From positions 1 to 22,310 of IMG/VR virus record IMGVR_UViG_3300022743_000025: DNA of 22,310 nucleotides; one strand, given 5' to 3'. The notes beneath the pieces were generated by a model that ran no database searches, was not told the origin of the DNA, and saw only the letters and a program-made list of their open reading frames with translations. Below are positions 13,580 through 21,795 of this stretch, one piece after another. The first letter of the stretch is position 1. The number at the start of each line of letters is the position of its first letter. The position numbers were made by a program, and so were the translations under genes. This stretch comes from a virus.

Positions 13580-16500
13580 TTAAATCGCTTGATAATCACG
13601 CTTAATACGCATGATTGTGTTGTTATTTGCTGTTGTTGCCTTCAATTGCGCAATGTTTCCGCTTGTACCAGCAGTCCATGTCACTAGAGTATTACCCGCT
13701 GTACATAAGCTGCTGATTACTGTAACGCTTGCAGTTCCAGCACCCGAACCATTACCATTATGAATCATCAATAGCTTGGTGATTTCTCTGACATTTGACC
13801 CCTGAATAGTAGAAGTAATTGTATACTCTGCGCTGCTGTATGAGTTGGCAAACAAGTTATCTACCACCGCAGTAATACCAGCATTTGCCACAGTCACGTT
13901 CGGAGTAAGAGTCACGAACCCGCCCTGTGAATCAATACCATATTGGTTAGCTTGATTACCAATTGTTCCAGTTGTAAAGATCAGACCAACGTTACCAGCA
14001 GTTGTCAATGCTGGGTTAGTTTGTACGCTATTGATACCGCTTCCGTCGCTCAATGTACCAATGGTAGCAGAAGTAGACAAGGTGCGAACATCAATAATGT
14101 CGCCTGCTGTTGGATTTTCAGTGAATGTCAGTGTTGTTCCACCAGTGATTGCATAAGCAAGAGATGGGATTTGAATCACACCGTTGATACTTACGATTGT
14201 TGCTGCTGTAGTTGTAGCAGTAGACAATGTGTAAGAAGCAGTCAAACCAGTTGCCGTGAACTGTTGATCAGTGATAACAGTAAAGGTATTTGAAGGAACT
14301 TGCCACGACGAACCATTATAGAATTCAAGAGAATTCAACGATGTGTTGTATCGCAACATACCAGCAACGTCAGTATAGCCCAAGCTGCTTGGGCGCTGAC
14401 CCGTAGTACCAGCTGGCATCAACATAGAATCGTTACTGTTGACAACTAGTTTAGCACCGTTGGTCAATGCGTTTGTGCCCAGAGTATTACCAATCACAAC
14501 TGTTTCGTAAGTGCTGTTTGGTCTTGCCCACAACAAGTTAGTCGTGTTTACACCAGCAACTTTGAAGTCATAGTTGCTTGACTGTGATCCGTTGAAAGTA
14601 GCTGCGCCGCCGTGATATACGTTACCACCAAAACTTGCTCCGCCGTATACTTGCAATGCCCCAGTGTTAGCACTGACTGTGCCTGTGGCATTTGTTGGCA
14701 ACTTCAATACTAAAGTACCATTGTTACTTGCGTTACCGTGGAATCTTGCAACTTCTGAATTAGCGTAAAAACTGCCGACCCCGATGACTATATCATTGTA
14801 ACCGCCCGCGTAGTCTGTTGCTAGAACTAAGTTACCACCGACTGATGTATTAGCGCCTGACGCAAACAAATATCCATCGTTCGCCTGAGTGATGCTGTAC
14901 AATGGGTCGCTGAATGCATCCCCAGTGAAGCCAACGTCCATCCAACCGTGATCGTTGTTTGGGCCTGGATAATTGTTGCCATAGGCAATATAGTCACTTG
15001 ACCCAGTATTTGTGCCGTTGATAATAGCATGTTGTGTGTACTGAGTACCCGGACCCGTAGCGCTTGTTCCACGCTCAACAGTAAATGCATTAGTTAGAAC
15101 TGTTGTCTGAGCGCCTGTACCAACAAACAATTGGCCAGCAGCATTCAAATTACCAGAAGTAGCAATACCGCCCTGCACTACTAATGCACCACTAGTAGTA
15201 TCGTTGGTTGAGGCTGTATTAGAGATAGTAATTCTACCATCAAAGTTTGCAAGATTAGCAAAGTTTGAAGTACCGATGACCGAAAGATCCGATTGTAATG
15301 TTACTGGTTTAAGATTATACAATGTACCATTAATTTGCACATCGTTATAAAATATAGAACTACCACCAGCATCAATCTTTAACGCAGTAATGGCTGCGTT
15401 GCTGCCCATTGGAATAGTATGAAGTTCTAACCAAGTACCTTGATTAGTGTCTGTAAAATTCTCTGCTGCTCTGAATACTAGACCAGCACTCACAGTAGCA
15501 TTGCCTAATAGGAACCCAGTTGACCCATAACCACGACTAATGAATCCTCCGAGAGTATCTGTTGCAAGCACTGCCGACGGAGCACTTGCAGTACCTCTAG
15601 CAGTACGAGTAATCATCAACGATGGGAAGTTACCAGCACCAACGCTGTCCAGCGTAATTTTACCAGCAGTACCTTCTTTAGCAACAATGTGCGCAACAGA
15701 TGTAGTATTAAACGGAGTAGCATTGTTCTGATTTACAACAAATGTTGAAGTTTGTCCAGGTGCACCATTGCCATATCCAACAACGACATTACCAAGAAGT
15801 TGGTGATAGCTAGAGTTTGCAACACCCACATTCAAATTACCAGTAATACCGATACCGCCATTTGGCACTACCAACGCGCCTGTTGTAGTATTTGTGCTTG
15901 GGGTGGTTGCCTCTGCAACAATATTTCCCCAACTTGTTGTTGTTCCCACTACGCTAAGTGATGTTATGTTACCAACAGTTGTAATATTTGGCTGGCTTGC
16001 AGTACTTAAAGTACCTGTCAACACTGCGCCCACGTTACCAATCGTAGCTGCTTGAACTGTAGTAGCAGTTGTAGATTGTAAGTTTGTAGAACCACTCACT
16101 GTTAGACCAGTCAATGTACCAAGACTTGTTACGTTTGTCTGAGCAGCAGTGCTTAGAGTACCTGTCAACACTGCGCCAGTATTACCGATAGTAGCCGCTT
16201 GAACTGTAGTAGCAGTTGTAGATTGTAAGTTCGTAGAACCGCTTACTGTTAGCCCAGTCAGGGTGCCCACAGTAGTGATATTTGATTGATTGGCGCTTGA
16301 ACTATTCAATGTACCGTATAAGATAGCGCCGCTGTTACCGATAGTAGCAGCCTGCAAGGTAGTAGCAGTAGTAGATTGTAAGTTTGTAGAACCGCTTACA
16401 GTTAGACCAGTTAGTGTACCAAGACTTGTTACGTTTGTCTGTGCTGCTGTGCTTAATGTACCTGTTAGAGTAGCACCAGTGTTACCGATAGTAGCAGCAT

Positions 16501-19495
16501 TGAATGTTGTCGCACTCAAAGTTGTAAATGCACCTGTGCCAGGCGTTACGTTACCAATTGCTACTGCTTGTAATCCGCCTGTTGTTGCTGTAGTGAACGC
16601 AGCAGTGCCAGGGGTTACGTTACCAATTGCCACTGCTTGTAATCCGCCAGTGGTCTGAGTCGTGAACGCAGCAGTGCCAGGGGTTACGTTACCAATTGCC
16701 ACTGCTTGTAAGCCATTTGTAATGACTGTAGTAAACGCACCAGTGCTTGCAGATGTACTACCGATCGGGGTCGCTTGTATACTGCCTGCATACAGTGCCC
16801 CGACAACGCCTGCACCACCAGCCACCTGTAGCGCACCGCTAGTTGTGTTTGTCGCGGCAGCAGTTGAGTTGGCAGTTAGAATGCCTGCAACAACTTCTGA
16901 TCCATTAATGACTTCTTTATTAATATAAGTCGTTGTAGTAGTACCAACAACATACAAATTACCTGAAATAATAGTATTACCGCTGTTGATAGTTGTGTTC
17001 CCAGTGCTTGCACCAAGATTCAATGTTGTTGCTGCGCCAAATGCATTAACTGTAGTGGCTACAGTGTTGTATACGTTTTGAGTTGACTGTGTACCAACCA
17101 GAGTTGGGTTCGCTAAAGTAGCTGTACCACTTGATGCGCCCATGTTTAATGTTGTAGCAGCGGAACCCATGTTTAGAGTTGTAGCATTTTCATTAAACAC
17201 ATATCCAGCTGCTTGTGTTGTAACAAGAGCACCGCCAGCAGTTACTGTAATGTTTCCATTAACCTGAGCAGTGCTATTTGTGTAGACTGCCCCGCCGATT
17301 CCCACTCCACCAGCTACTACAAGAGCACCGTTAGTATATGCAGTGCTTGCAGTGTTGTTTGTTACTTGAGTTATACCGCTTGCAGTTAGTGTAGTAAATG
17401 CACCAGTGCTCGGAGCAGAGTTGCCAATTGGTGTGCTGTTTACTGCTGTTGCAGTTGTCAAGCCAAGTTGAGTAGTTCCACTTGCTGTCAGCGTAGTAAA
17501 CACAGCAGTACCAGGGCTAGCATTACCAATTGCTACAGCTTGTAAACCGCCTGTTGTTGCTGTAGTGAATGCTGCTGTACCTGGAGTTACGTTACCGATG
17601 GCTACTGCCTGAAGACCACCCACTGTCTCAGTGTTAGATGTTAATGTAGTAAATGCACCAGTACTAGGAACAGAATTACCAATTGGGGTACTGTTAAGTG
17701 CTGTTGCAGTTGTCAAGCCAAGCTGTGTTGTGCTAGATGTTGTTAGTGTAGTAAATGCGCCAGCAGCTGGAGTAACGTTACCGATAACACCTTGGAAGCT
17801 TGCCCCAGTGATTGTGTTTAGTGTACTTGACCCAGATACGTTAACTGTAGTAAATGCACCAGTACTAGGAACAGAATTACCAATTGGGGTACTGTTAAGT
17901 GCAGTTGCAGATGTTAGACCAAGAGTTGTGCCATTGGCAGTTAAAGTAGTAAATGCAGCAGTATTGGGGACAGAATTACCAATTTGTGTATTCTGAATAC
18001 CGCCAGAGAATTGGCCCAATCCACCAGCATACACAGCACCTTGAATACCAACGCCACCTGCAACAGTGATAGCACCTGTAGTTGTACTTGTAGCTGCAAC
18101 AGTTGAACGAATAACAAACACGTTGGCAGCATTGATACGACCATATTCGTTGTTTGCGTTAGAGCCACCAGGAGCGAATACAATATCATTCAAGCCACTG
18201 GTTAAAACAAGATTACCGCCACCAGTAGTGACATTACCTTGCACAAGCAAGTAACCATCGTTTGGTTTTATGATGCTGAAGCCAGCATAGTTGTATGTGC
18301 TGCTTGCGATACCCATGTCAATGTAAGTATCGTTTGCACTACCGTTGTTTGCAGTAGCAACATAGTCGCTACTTGCAAGAGATCCTGAGTTAATGTTTTG
18401 ATGATTTAACTGGGCGTAGCCGTTGAAGTTTGTGCTACTTTGTAAAACTGTCTGCGGTTGATAAACAAATCCAGTATTAATACCAGCATACAATGCCCCA
18501 AAGCCCGCAGTGTTACCAAAGAATTGAGCACTATTACCCGTGACGTTCACAACGTTAACGTTACCACCAGTAACAATGTTGCCTGCAACAATGGCGTTGC
18601 CACCAATGTATACGTTAGCACCAAATCCTGCACCACCAGTTACTTGTAATGCACCGTTAGTATACGATAGCCCATTGTTATTTGTTGAGTTAGTGACTTG
18701 TGTTATGCCACTTGCTGTCAGTGTGGTAAATGCAGCAGTACCAGGGCTAGCATTACCAATTGCTACTGCTTGTAATCCACCCGTCATTGCTGTAGTGAAG
18801 GTCGCAGTACCAGGAGTCACGTTACCGATTGCTACGGCTTGTAAGCCACCAGTAGTCTGAGTAGTGAATACTGCCGTTCCAGGTGTTACGTTACCGATTG
18901 CTACTGCTTGTAATCCACCAGTAGTCTGAGTAGTGAAGGCAGCAGTACTAGGAGTTACGTTACCAATAACTCCTTGAAAACTTGCACCGACTATTGTGTT
19001 TAGAGTACTTGCCCCAGTGACATTAAATGTCCCACCCACAGTCTGAAATCCAGTGACTGAACTGTTACCAACTTTAATGTTTGCATAGCCAAGATTTAAG
19101 ATACCTGTAGTACCAGTACCAGTATCACTTGTAGCAATAGCCTCAAACGCTTGATCAGCTTCAACCCACATCCATGCAGTGTTGACTTGATTTCCGTATG
19201 GTAGCATAGGGCTCAAGTTACGATTGACCAGCATACCGATATCGTAGCCGGTCAATGAGCCGCTGTAGCCGTTGTTAAACACGACCACTGGGTCGTTAAT
19301 GTAAGTATTCGTAGCGTTTACAATTGCGGTATTACCAGTGTTCGCTAGGAACAAGTTACCGTTGATAGTGACGTTACTGTTAAGAGTAACTGTGGGTGCA
19401 AATAAATTACCAGTTAGCGATCCAGCTTGCAGCTTCGCATACGCAACAATCGTGCTATCTGTAATCTGGTTATTCTGAATCCGGGTAATAGACAT
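13580..19495 (-). CDS. Giant repeat tail fibre protein (1971 aa)
   Basis: Very long fibre or virion protein. Residues ~1-95 form an N-terminal region with 'NGNLFLANTGNTAIVNATN' and 'YDIGMLVNR', the same kind of start as in the gene at the right edge. The body contains three arrays of a 23-residue unit ('GGLQAVAIGNVTPGTAAFTT' core), a four-copy array of a ~49-residue unit ('LTGLTVSGSTNLQSTTATT', 'QAATIGN', 'TGTLSTAAQTNVTSLGT'), many 'TTGALxVxGGxGxxGxxYxG' modules and two 'NDGYL' modules. Near the C terminus come an 'MLRYNTSLNSLEFYNGSSW' + 'VSINGVIQIP' module and a final ~90-residue domain ('SAEYTITS' ... 'MRIKRDYQ') shared with the 492-aa fibre. AAGGA sits 7 bases before the ATG, inside the 3' arm of a hairpin. 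Likely a long trimeric fibre; exact virion location unknown. Confidence 0.82.
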   Translation of the reverse strand: MSITRIQNNQITDSTIVAYAKLQAGSLTGNLFAPTVTLNSNVTINGNLFLANTGNTAIVNATNTYINDPVVVFNNGYSGSLTGYDIGMLVNRNLSPMLPYGNQVNTAWMWVEADQAFEAIATSDTGTGTTGILNLGYANIKVGNSSVTGFQTVGGTFNVTGASTLNTIVGASFQGVIGNVTPSTAAFTTQTTGGLQAVAIGNVTPGTAVFTTQTTGGLQAVAIGNVTPGTATFTTAMTGGLQAVAIGNASPGTAAFTTLTASGITQVTNSTNNNGLSYTNGALQVTGGAGFGANVYIGGNAIVAGNIVTGGNVNVVNVTGNSAQFFGNTAGFGALYAGINTGFVYQPQTVLQSSTNFNGYAQLNHQNINSGSLASSDYVATANNGSANDTYIDMGIASSTYNYAGFSIIKPNDGYLLVQGNVTTGGGNLVLTSGLNDIVFAPGGSNANNEYGRINAANVFVIRSTVAATSTTTGAITVAGGVGIQGAVYAGGLGQFSGGIQNTQIGNSVPNTAAFTTLTANGTTLGLTSATALNSTPIGNSVPSTGAFTTVNVSGSSTLNTITGASFQGVIGNVTPAAGAFTTLTTSSTTQLGLTTATALNSTPIGNSVPSTGAFTTLTSNTETVGGLQAVAIGNVTPGTAAFTTATTGGLQAVAIGNASPGTAVFTTLTASGTTQLGLTTATAVNSTPIGNSAPSTGAFTTLTASGITQVTNNTASTAYTNGALVVAGGVGIGGAVYTNSTAQVNGNITVTAGGALVTTQAAGYVFNENATTLNMGSAATTLNMGASSGTATLANPTLVGTQSTQNVYNTVATTVNAFGAATTLNLGASTGNTTINSGNTIISGNLYVVGTTTTTYINKEVINGSEVVAGILTANSTAAATNTTSGALQVAGGAGVVGALYAGSIQATPIGSTSASTGAFTTVITNGLQAVAIGNVTPGTAAFTTQTTGGLQAVAIGNVTPGTAAFTTATTGGLQAVAIGNVTPGTGAFTTLSATTFNAATIGNTGATLTGTLSTAAQTNVTSLGTLTGLTVSGSTNLQSTTATTLQAATIGNSGAILYGTLNSSSANQSNITTVGTLTGLTVSGSTNLQSTTATTVQAATIGNTGAVLTGTLSTAAQTNVTSLGTLTGLTVSGSTNLQSTTATTVQAATIGNVGAVLTGTLSTASQPNITTVGNITSLSVVGTTTSWGNIVAEATTPSTNTTTGALVVPNGGIGITGNLNVGVANSSYHQLLGNVVVGYGNGAPGQTSTFVVNQNNATPFNTTSVAHIVAKEGTAGKITLDSVGAGNFPSLMITRTARGTASAPSAVLATDTLGGFISRGYGSTGFLLGNATVSAGLVFRAAENFTDTNQGTWLELHTIPMGSNAAITALKIDAGGSSIFYNDVQINGTLYNLKPVTLQSDLSVIGTSNFANLANFDGRITISNTASTNDTTSGALVVQGGIATSGNLNAAGQLFVGTGAQTTVLTNAFTVERGTSATGPGTQYTQHAIINGTNTGSSDYIAYGNNYPGPNNDHGWMDVGFTGDAFSDPLYSITQANDGYLFASGANTSVGGNLVLATDYAGGYNDIVIGVGSFYANSEVARFHGNASNNGTLVLKLPTNATGTVSANTGALQVYGGASFGGNVYHGGAATFNGSQSSNYDFKVAGVNTTNLLWARPNSTYETVVIGNTLGTNALTNGAKLVVNSNDSMLMPAGTTGQRPSSLGYTDVAGMLRYNTSLNSLEFYNGSSWQVPSNTFTVITDQQFTATGLTASYTLSTATTTAATIVSINGVIQIPSLAYAITGGTTLTFTENPTAGDIIDVRTLSTSATIGTLSDGSGINSVQTNPALTTAGNVGLIFTTGTIGNQANQYGIDSQGGFVTLTPNVTVANAGITAVVDNLFANSYSSAEYTITSTIQGSNVREITKLLMIHNGNGSGAGTASVTVISSLCTAGNTLVTWTAGTSGNIAQLKATTANNNTIMRIKRDYQAI
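14085..14400 (-). other. 'RYN...EFYNG...SING' module in the 1971-aa fibre (approximate)
   Basis: Codes for 'GMLRYNTSLNSLEFYNGSSW', then 'YTLSTATTT', 'VSINGVIQIPSLAYAI' and 'LTFTENPTAGDIIDVR'. The same order occurs in the 492-aa fibre (about 19900-20200) and makes up most of the stand-alone 142-aa protein. Confidence 0.65.
15965..16540 (-). repeat. Array of four ~147-base coding repeats (approximate limits)
   Basis: Consecutive in-frame copies of a unit coding for 'QAATIGNxGAVLTGTLS', 'xQTNVTSLGTLTGLTVSGST', 'NLQSTTATT'. Unit length is 147 bases, with one 153-base variant carrying 'YGTLNSSSANQSNITT'. Matching points at 16130-16140 and 16430-16440 are exactly 300 bases apart (147 + 153). Copies differ mostly at synonymous sites. 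Confidence 0.75.
16515..16740 (-). repeat. 69-base coding repeat array 1
   Basis: Units coding for 'GGLQAVAIGNVTPGTAAFTT' plus three residues. The sequence GTTACGTTACC recurs at 16545, 16614 and 16683, exactly 69 bases apart. Neighbouring copies are nearly identical in DNA. Confidence 0.8.
17480..17625 (-). repeat. 69-base coding repeat array 2 (two units, approximate)
   Basis: Two adjacent units of the same 23-residue repeat ('GGLQAVAIGNVTPGTAAFTT', then an 'AIGNASPGTAVFTT' variant), between longer 'STPIGNSVPSTGAFTT' relatives. Confidence 0.65.
18705..18970 (-). repeat. 69-base coding repeat array 3 (four units, approximate)
   Basis: Four consecutive units of the 23-residue repeat near the N-terminal side of the 1971-aa fibre: 'IGNVTPSTAAFTT', 'IGNVTPGTAVFTT', 'IGNVTPGTATFTT', 'IGNASPGTAAFTT', joined by 'xxTGGLQAVA'. 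Confidence 0.75.
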
Positions 19496-19498
19496 TAA

Positions 19499-19550
19499 TC
19501 AATCCTTAGCTTGCCAATATATTACGTATTTATGCTGGCTAAAGGATTGA
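19499..19550 (-). promoter_or_regulatory. RBS-sequestering hairpin in the leader of the 1971-aa fibre gene
   Basis: On the - strand UCAAUCCUUUAGC (5' arm, 19550 to 19538) can pair with GCUAAGGAUUGA (3' arm, 19510 to 19499), giving 12 base pairs with one bulged U and a ~27-base loop. The 3' arm contains the AAGGA Shine-Dalgarno 7 bases before the ATG at 19495. Read-through RNA from the 492-aa gene would mask this site. Confidence 0.6.
19527..19534 (-). promoter_or_regulatory. T4-type late promoter octamer (CATAAATA) in the hairpin loop
   Basis: CATAAATA on the - strand, one mismatch from TATAAATA, followed by CGTAAT. The expected start point is near 19521, after the 5' arm of the surrounding hairpin, so late transcripts would keep a free Shine-Dalgarno. 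It sits in the 59-base gap between the 492-aa and 1971-aa genes. Confidence 0.55.
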
Positions 19551-19554
19551 AGTC

Positions 19555-21033
19555 TTAGACGTTGAAGTAGGTGCGCTGGATTCTAAGTTGATTAGATGCT
19601 GTAGTGCCTTTGGCGATCAAATTCACTGTGCCACCAGAGATATTTGAATAGAATGTCAAATAGCTCGTACCAGTGTTGATATTACCAATTGTACCCAATA
19701 CTGTGGCAGATCCGTTCTGAGTCAACAAGACTTTCAGCATAGAAGTATCTGTATTATTGCTACTTGAGACTACGTATTCAGCACTTCTGTACAAACTTGC
19801 ACTAAAACTGTCAACAATAACGTTGGCTGTTCCCACTGCTACGTTACCAACGTCAACTAAGTTATAGTCAAGAGTTGTAGTACCTGGACTGCCGATAAAA
19901 CGAACGTCCACAATATCAGTGACTTGTGGGATTTCAGAGAATGTAATTGTAGTTCCAGTTACTGTGTATGCACCGCCCGGACGTTGTAACGTACCGTTAA
20001 TACTCACAATAAGACCCGTTGCTGTTGCTGTCTGACTTAGAGTAAAGCTATTGCTTACCCCATCAGGAGTAATCTGTTGGTCAATAATTGTATTAGTAAA
20101 CGGAGTCCATGCAGATCCGTTGTAGAATTCAATAGTGGCCAGATCAGAGTTATATCTGAAATATCCAGCAACCCCTGCAGGACGTGCTGTTGTGCCGCCA
20201 GTTGGGAGTTTTACCGCAGTATTGTTAGTGAATGTAACTACCCCTGTTTGATAAGGGGTGATTGTATCTGCTACGACATTACCAAAATAACTTGCTGTAG
20301 TTATTACATTAGATGCCGTGATATTACCACCGACCGTCAGCCCAGTCAAAGTACCAAGACTTGTGATGTATGGTTGTGCAGCAGTAAGCACGTTGCCATT
20401 TATGTTACCAGTAAGATTGCCCGTTACGTTACCAGACACACTACCAACAAATGTTGTCGCAGTCATTACGTTTGCAGAAATATTTCCACTATAAGTCGTA
20501 AAGTACGATGCAGCATTTGCGTTTGCATAAATCTTTGACATTGTGTATGTCAAGTTTGCAGTTACGTTACCAACGTTCTGATTTAATAATGCGATACTGT
20601 CGGCAATGGTATAAGTTGTACCAATAGTGATGGCATTGCTCATGCTACCCTGTGTCGGGGTACCAATAGAGACATTATTGCCACTGAATCCTTGATTAGA
20701 TACCAGAGTCGCCAATGATGCGAAGGCCAATGAGCCCGCACCATCAGTGTACATGATGCTGTTTGCGCTGCCACCGTTGATTACTAGACTAGATACACTA
20801 CCGAGATTGAGTTTGAATCCACCTTCTGTTGTGATAGTGTTGCCCAACACATAGATATTGCCCATGTGTACGTTACCATTAACGTCAAGAGCATAGTTTG
20901 GTGTAGTATTGTTTATACCCACACGTCTATTGTTTACGTCCCAATACATTAAGTTCGCGTCAAGGGCGATATTCACCCCTTGGCGTTCCAAGTTGGGTTG
21001 AAGCATTGGTCCGTTAATCTTGCCGATAGCCAT
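19555..21033 (-). CDS. Tail fibre/virion structural protein (492 aa)
   Basis: Fibre-type protein. The N terminus has 'NLERQGVNIALDANLMYWDV' followed by 'RVGINNTTPNYALDVNGNVH', a common beta-structured start of phage fibres. The middle holds Asn/Gly/Thr-rich strands including 'GNVTGNLTGNINGNVLTAAQ' and 'ITSLGTLTGLTVGGNI', a relative of the 49-residue repeat in the giant fibre. Next is the 'YFRYNSDLATIEFYNGSAW' ... 'VSINGTLQRPGGAYTV' module, and a C-terminal ~90-residue domain ('YRSAEYVVSS' ... 'LRIQRTYFNV') matching the end of the 1971-aa fibre. AAGGAG precedes the ATG. It looks like a short-shaft version of the giant fibre. Virion position is not known. Confidence 0.8.
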   Translation of the reverse strand: MAIGKINGPMLQPNLERQGVNIALDANLMYWDVNNRRVGINNTTPNYALDVNGNVHMGNIYVLGNTITTEGGFKLNLGSVSSLVINGGSANSIMYTDGAGSLAFASLATLVSNQGFSGNNVSIGTPTQGSMSNAITIGTTYTIADSIALLNQNVGNVTANLTYTMSKIYANANAASYFTTYSGNISANVMTATTFVGSVSGNVTGNLTGNINGNVLTAAQPYITSLGTLTGLTVGGNITASNVITTASYFGNVVADTITPYQTGVVTFTNNTAVKLPTGGTTARPAGVAGYFRYNSDLATIEFYNGSAWTPFTNTIIDQQITPDGVSNSFTLSQTATATGLIVSINGTLQRPGGAYTVTGTTITFSEIPQVTDIVDVRFIGSPGTTTLDYNLVDVGNVAVGTANVIVDSFSASLYRSAEYVVSSSNNTDTSMLKVLLTQNGSATVLGTIGNINTGTSYLTFYSNISGGTVNLIAKGTTASNQLRIQRTYFNV

Positions 21034-21041
21034 AGCGCTCC

Positions 21042-21470
21042 TTAAGCTGGCACGTTAGTGCTATTGATATTATGAATTACAACAATCGTAGTTGGGTTGA
21101 TTGTGCCCAATGGGGGTGCTGTACTAAATTGAATACCAAAGCCACTAACAGTATAGTGAGTTCCCGGTTGTTGATAAACACCACCAACGAATACTGCAAC
21201 TGCATTAGGGTCTGTCTCTGCTTGTGACATAGAGAAGTTGATAGTCATACCATCACCAGGCCCAAGAGTATCAACTACAATCTGCACTGATCCGATTTTA
21301 GCAATCTGACTCCATGCATTGTTGTAGAAGAATTCAATACGATTGGTTGCTTGATTGAAACGAATCAATCCGTTTGTAGGAGCATCGCCATAAGCACTGC
21401 TTGGAACTATTGGGAGTTTCGCAGCCTGTGCCCCGTTTACCAAGTCAGGATTTTTAAGAAATCTTGCCAT
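21042..21470 (-). CDS. Stand-alone fibre-module protein (142 aa)
   Basis: Small virion-type protein built from one module. Residues ~27-130 read 'YGDAPTNGLIRFNQATNRIE', 'FFYNNAWSQI', 'INFSMSQ', 'VAVFVGGVYQQPGTHYTV' and 'IQFSTAPPLGT', matching in order the module near the C-termini of the 492-aa and 1971-aa fibres. The N-terminal 'MARFLKNPDLVNGAQAAKLP' is particular to this protein. Such small beta modules can serve as adaptors or decorations; the exact role is not known. It sits 8 bases upstream of the 492-aa fibre and directly after the 103-aa gene. Confidence 0.7.
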   Translation of the reverse strand: MARFLKNPDLVNGAQAAKLPIVPSSAYGDAPTNGLIRFNQATNRIEFFYNNAWSQIAKIGSVQIVVDTLGPGDGMTINFSMSQAETDPNAVAVFVGGVYQQPGTHYTVSGFGIQFSTAPPLGTINPTTIVVIHNINSTNVPA

Positions 21471-21471
21471 T

Positions 21472-21783
21472 TTAGAATCCTAGTGAACTTACTGTTGCCG
21501 TTACTGAGTTTGATGCACTGACGTTTGCATAAATGGTGTCACCGTTGGCCAATACAAACTTTTCTTGGTAAATGATCAATGTGTTATATGCACTGATAGT
21601 TACGTTACCGTAAAGTACTGTGGTATTGTTTGCTACGTTTGCTGTGCTTGGGGCAACATAAATGTTTGCTTGCACACTGCTACCTGTGTAATTGCACAAG
21701 TGAATGGTTGTCACTGCGCTATTACCAGAGCTTACGTATACTGGAACTGCCGTTGTTGTTAATGCTGTATTCTGAATTGCCAT
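21472..21783 (-). CDS. Small beta-rich virion protein of unknown function (103 aa)
   Basis: 103 residues, rich in Val/Thr/Asn/Ala with alternating hydrophobic positions. Segments such as 'AVTTIHLCNYTG', 'ANIYVAP', 'YQEKFVLANGDTIYANVS' and 'VTATVSSLGF' suggest a single beta-sandwich domain. I recall similar small proteins ('xxTIYLCNxG ... KFVLxxGDxI') among structural genes of marine T4-like phages, with no assigned role. AGGATAAC lies upstream of the ATG. It is tightly packed between the edge fibre gene (12-base gap) and the 142-aa gene (1-base gap). No signal peptide or membrane segment. Confidence 0.65.
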   Translation of the reverse strand: MAIQNTALTTTAVPVYVSSGNSAVTTIHLCNYTGSSVQANIYVAPSTANVANNTTVLYGNVTISAYNTLIIYQEKFVLANGDTIYANVSASNSVTATVSSLGF

Positions 21784-21795
21784 TTTGTTATCCTG

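Noticed and set aside
13199-13580. 123-aa gene as a frameshifted tail of the 1971-aa fibre
   Set aside because: It has its own AAGGAAG and ATG, and the 1971-aa protein ends in a complete domain shared with the 492-aa fibre, so no broken join is needed.
16515-18970. Regular repeats suggestive of a CRISPR array
   Set aside because: The whole 69-base unit is conserved with no unique spacers, it stays in frame inside a large CDS, and no cas gene is present.
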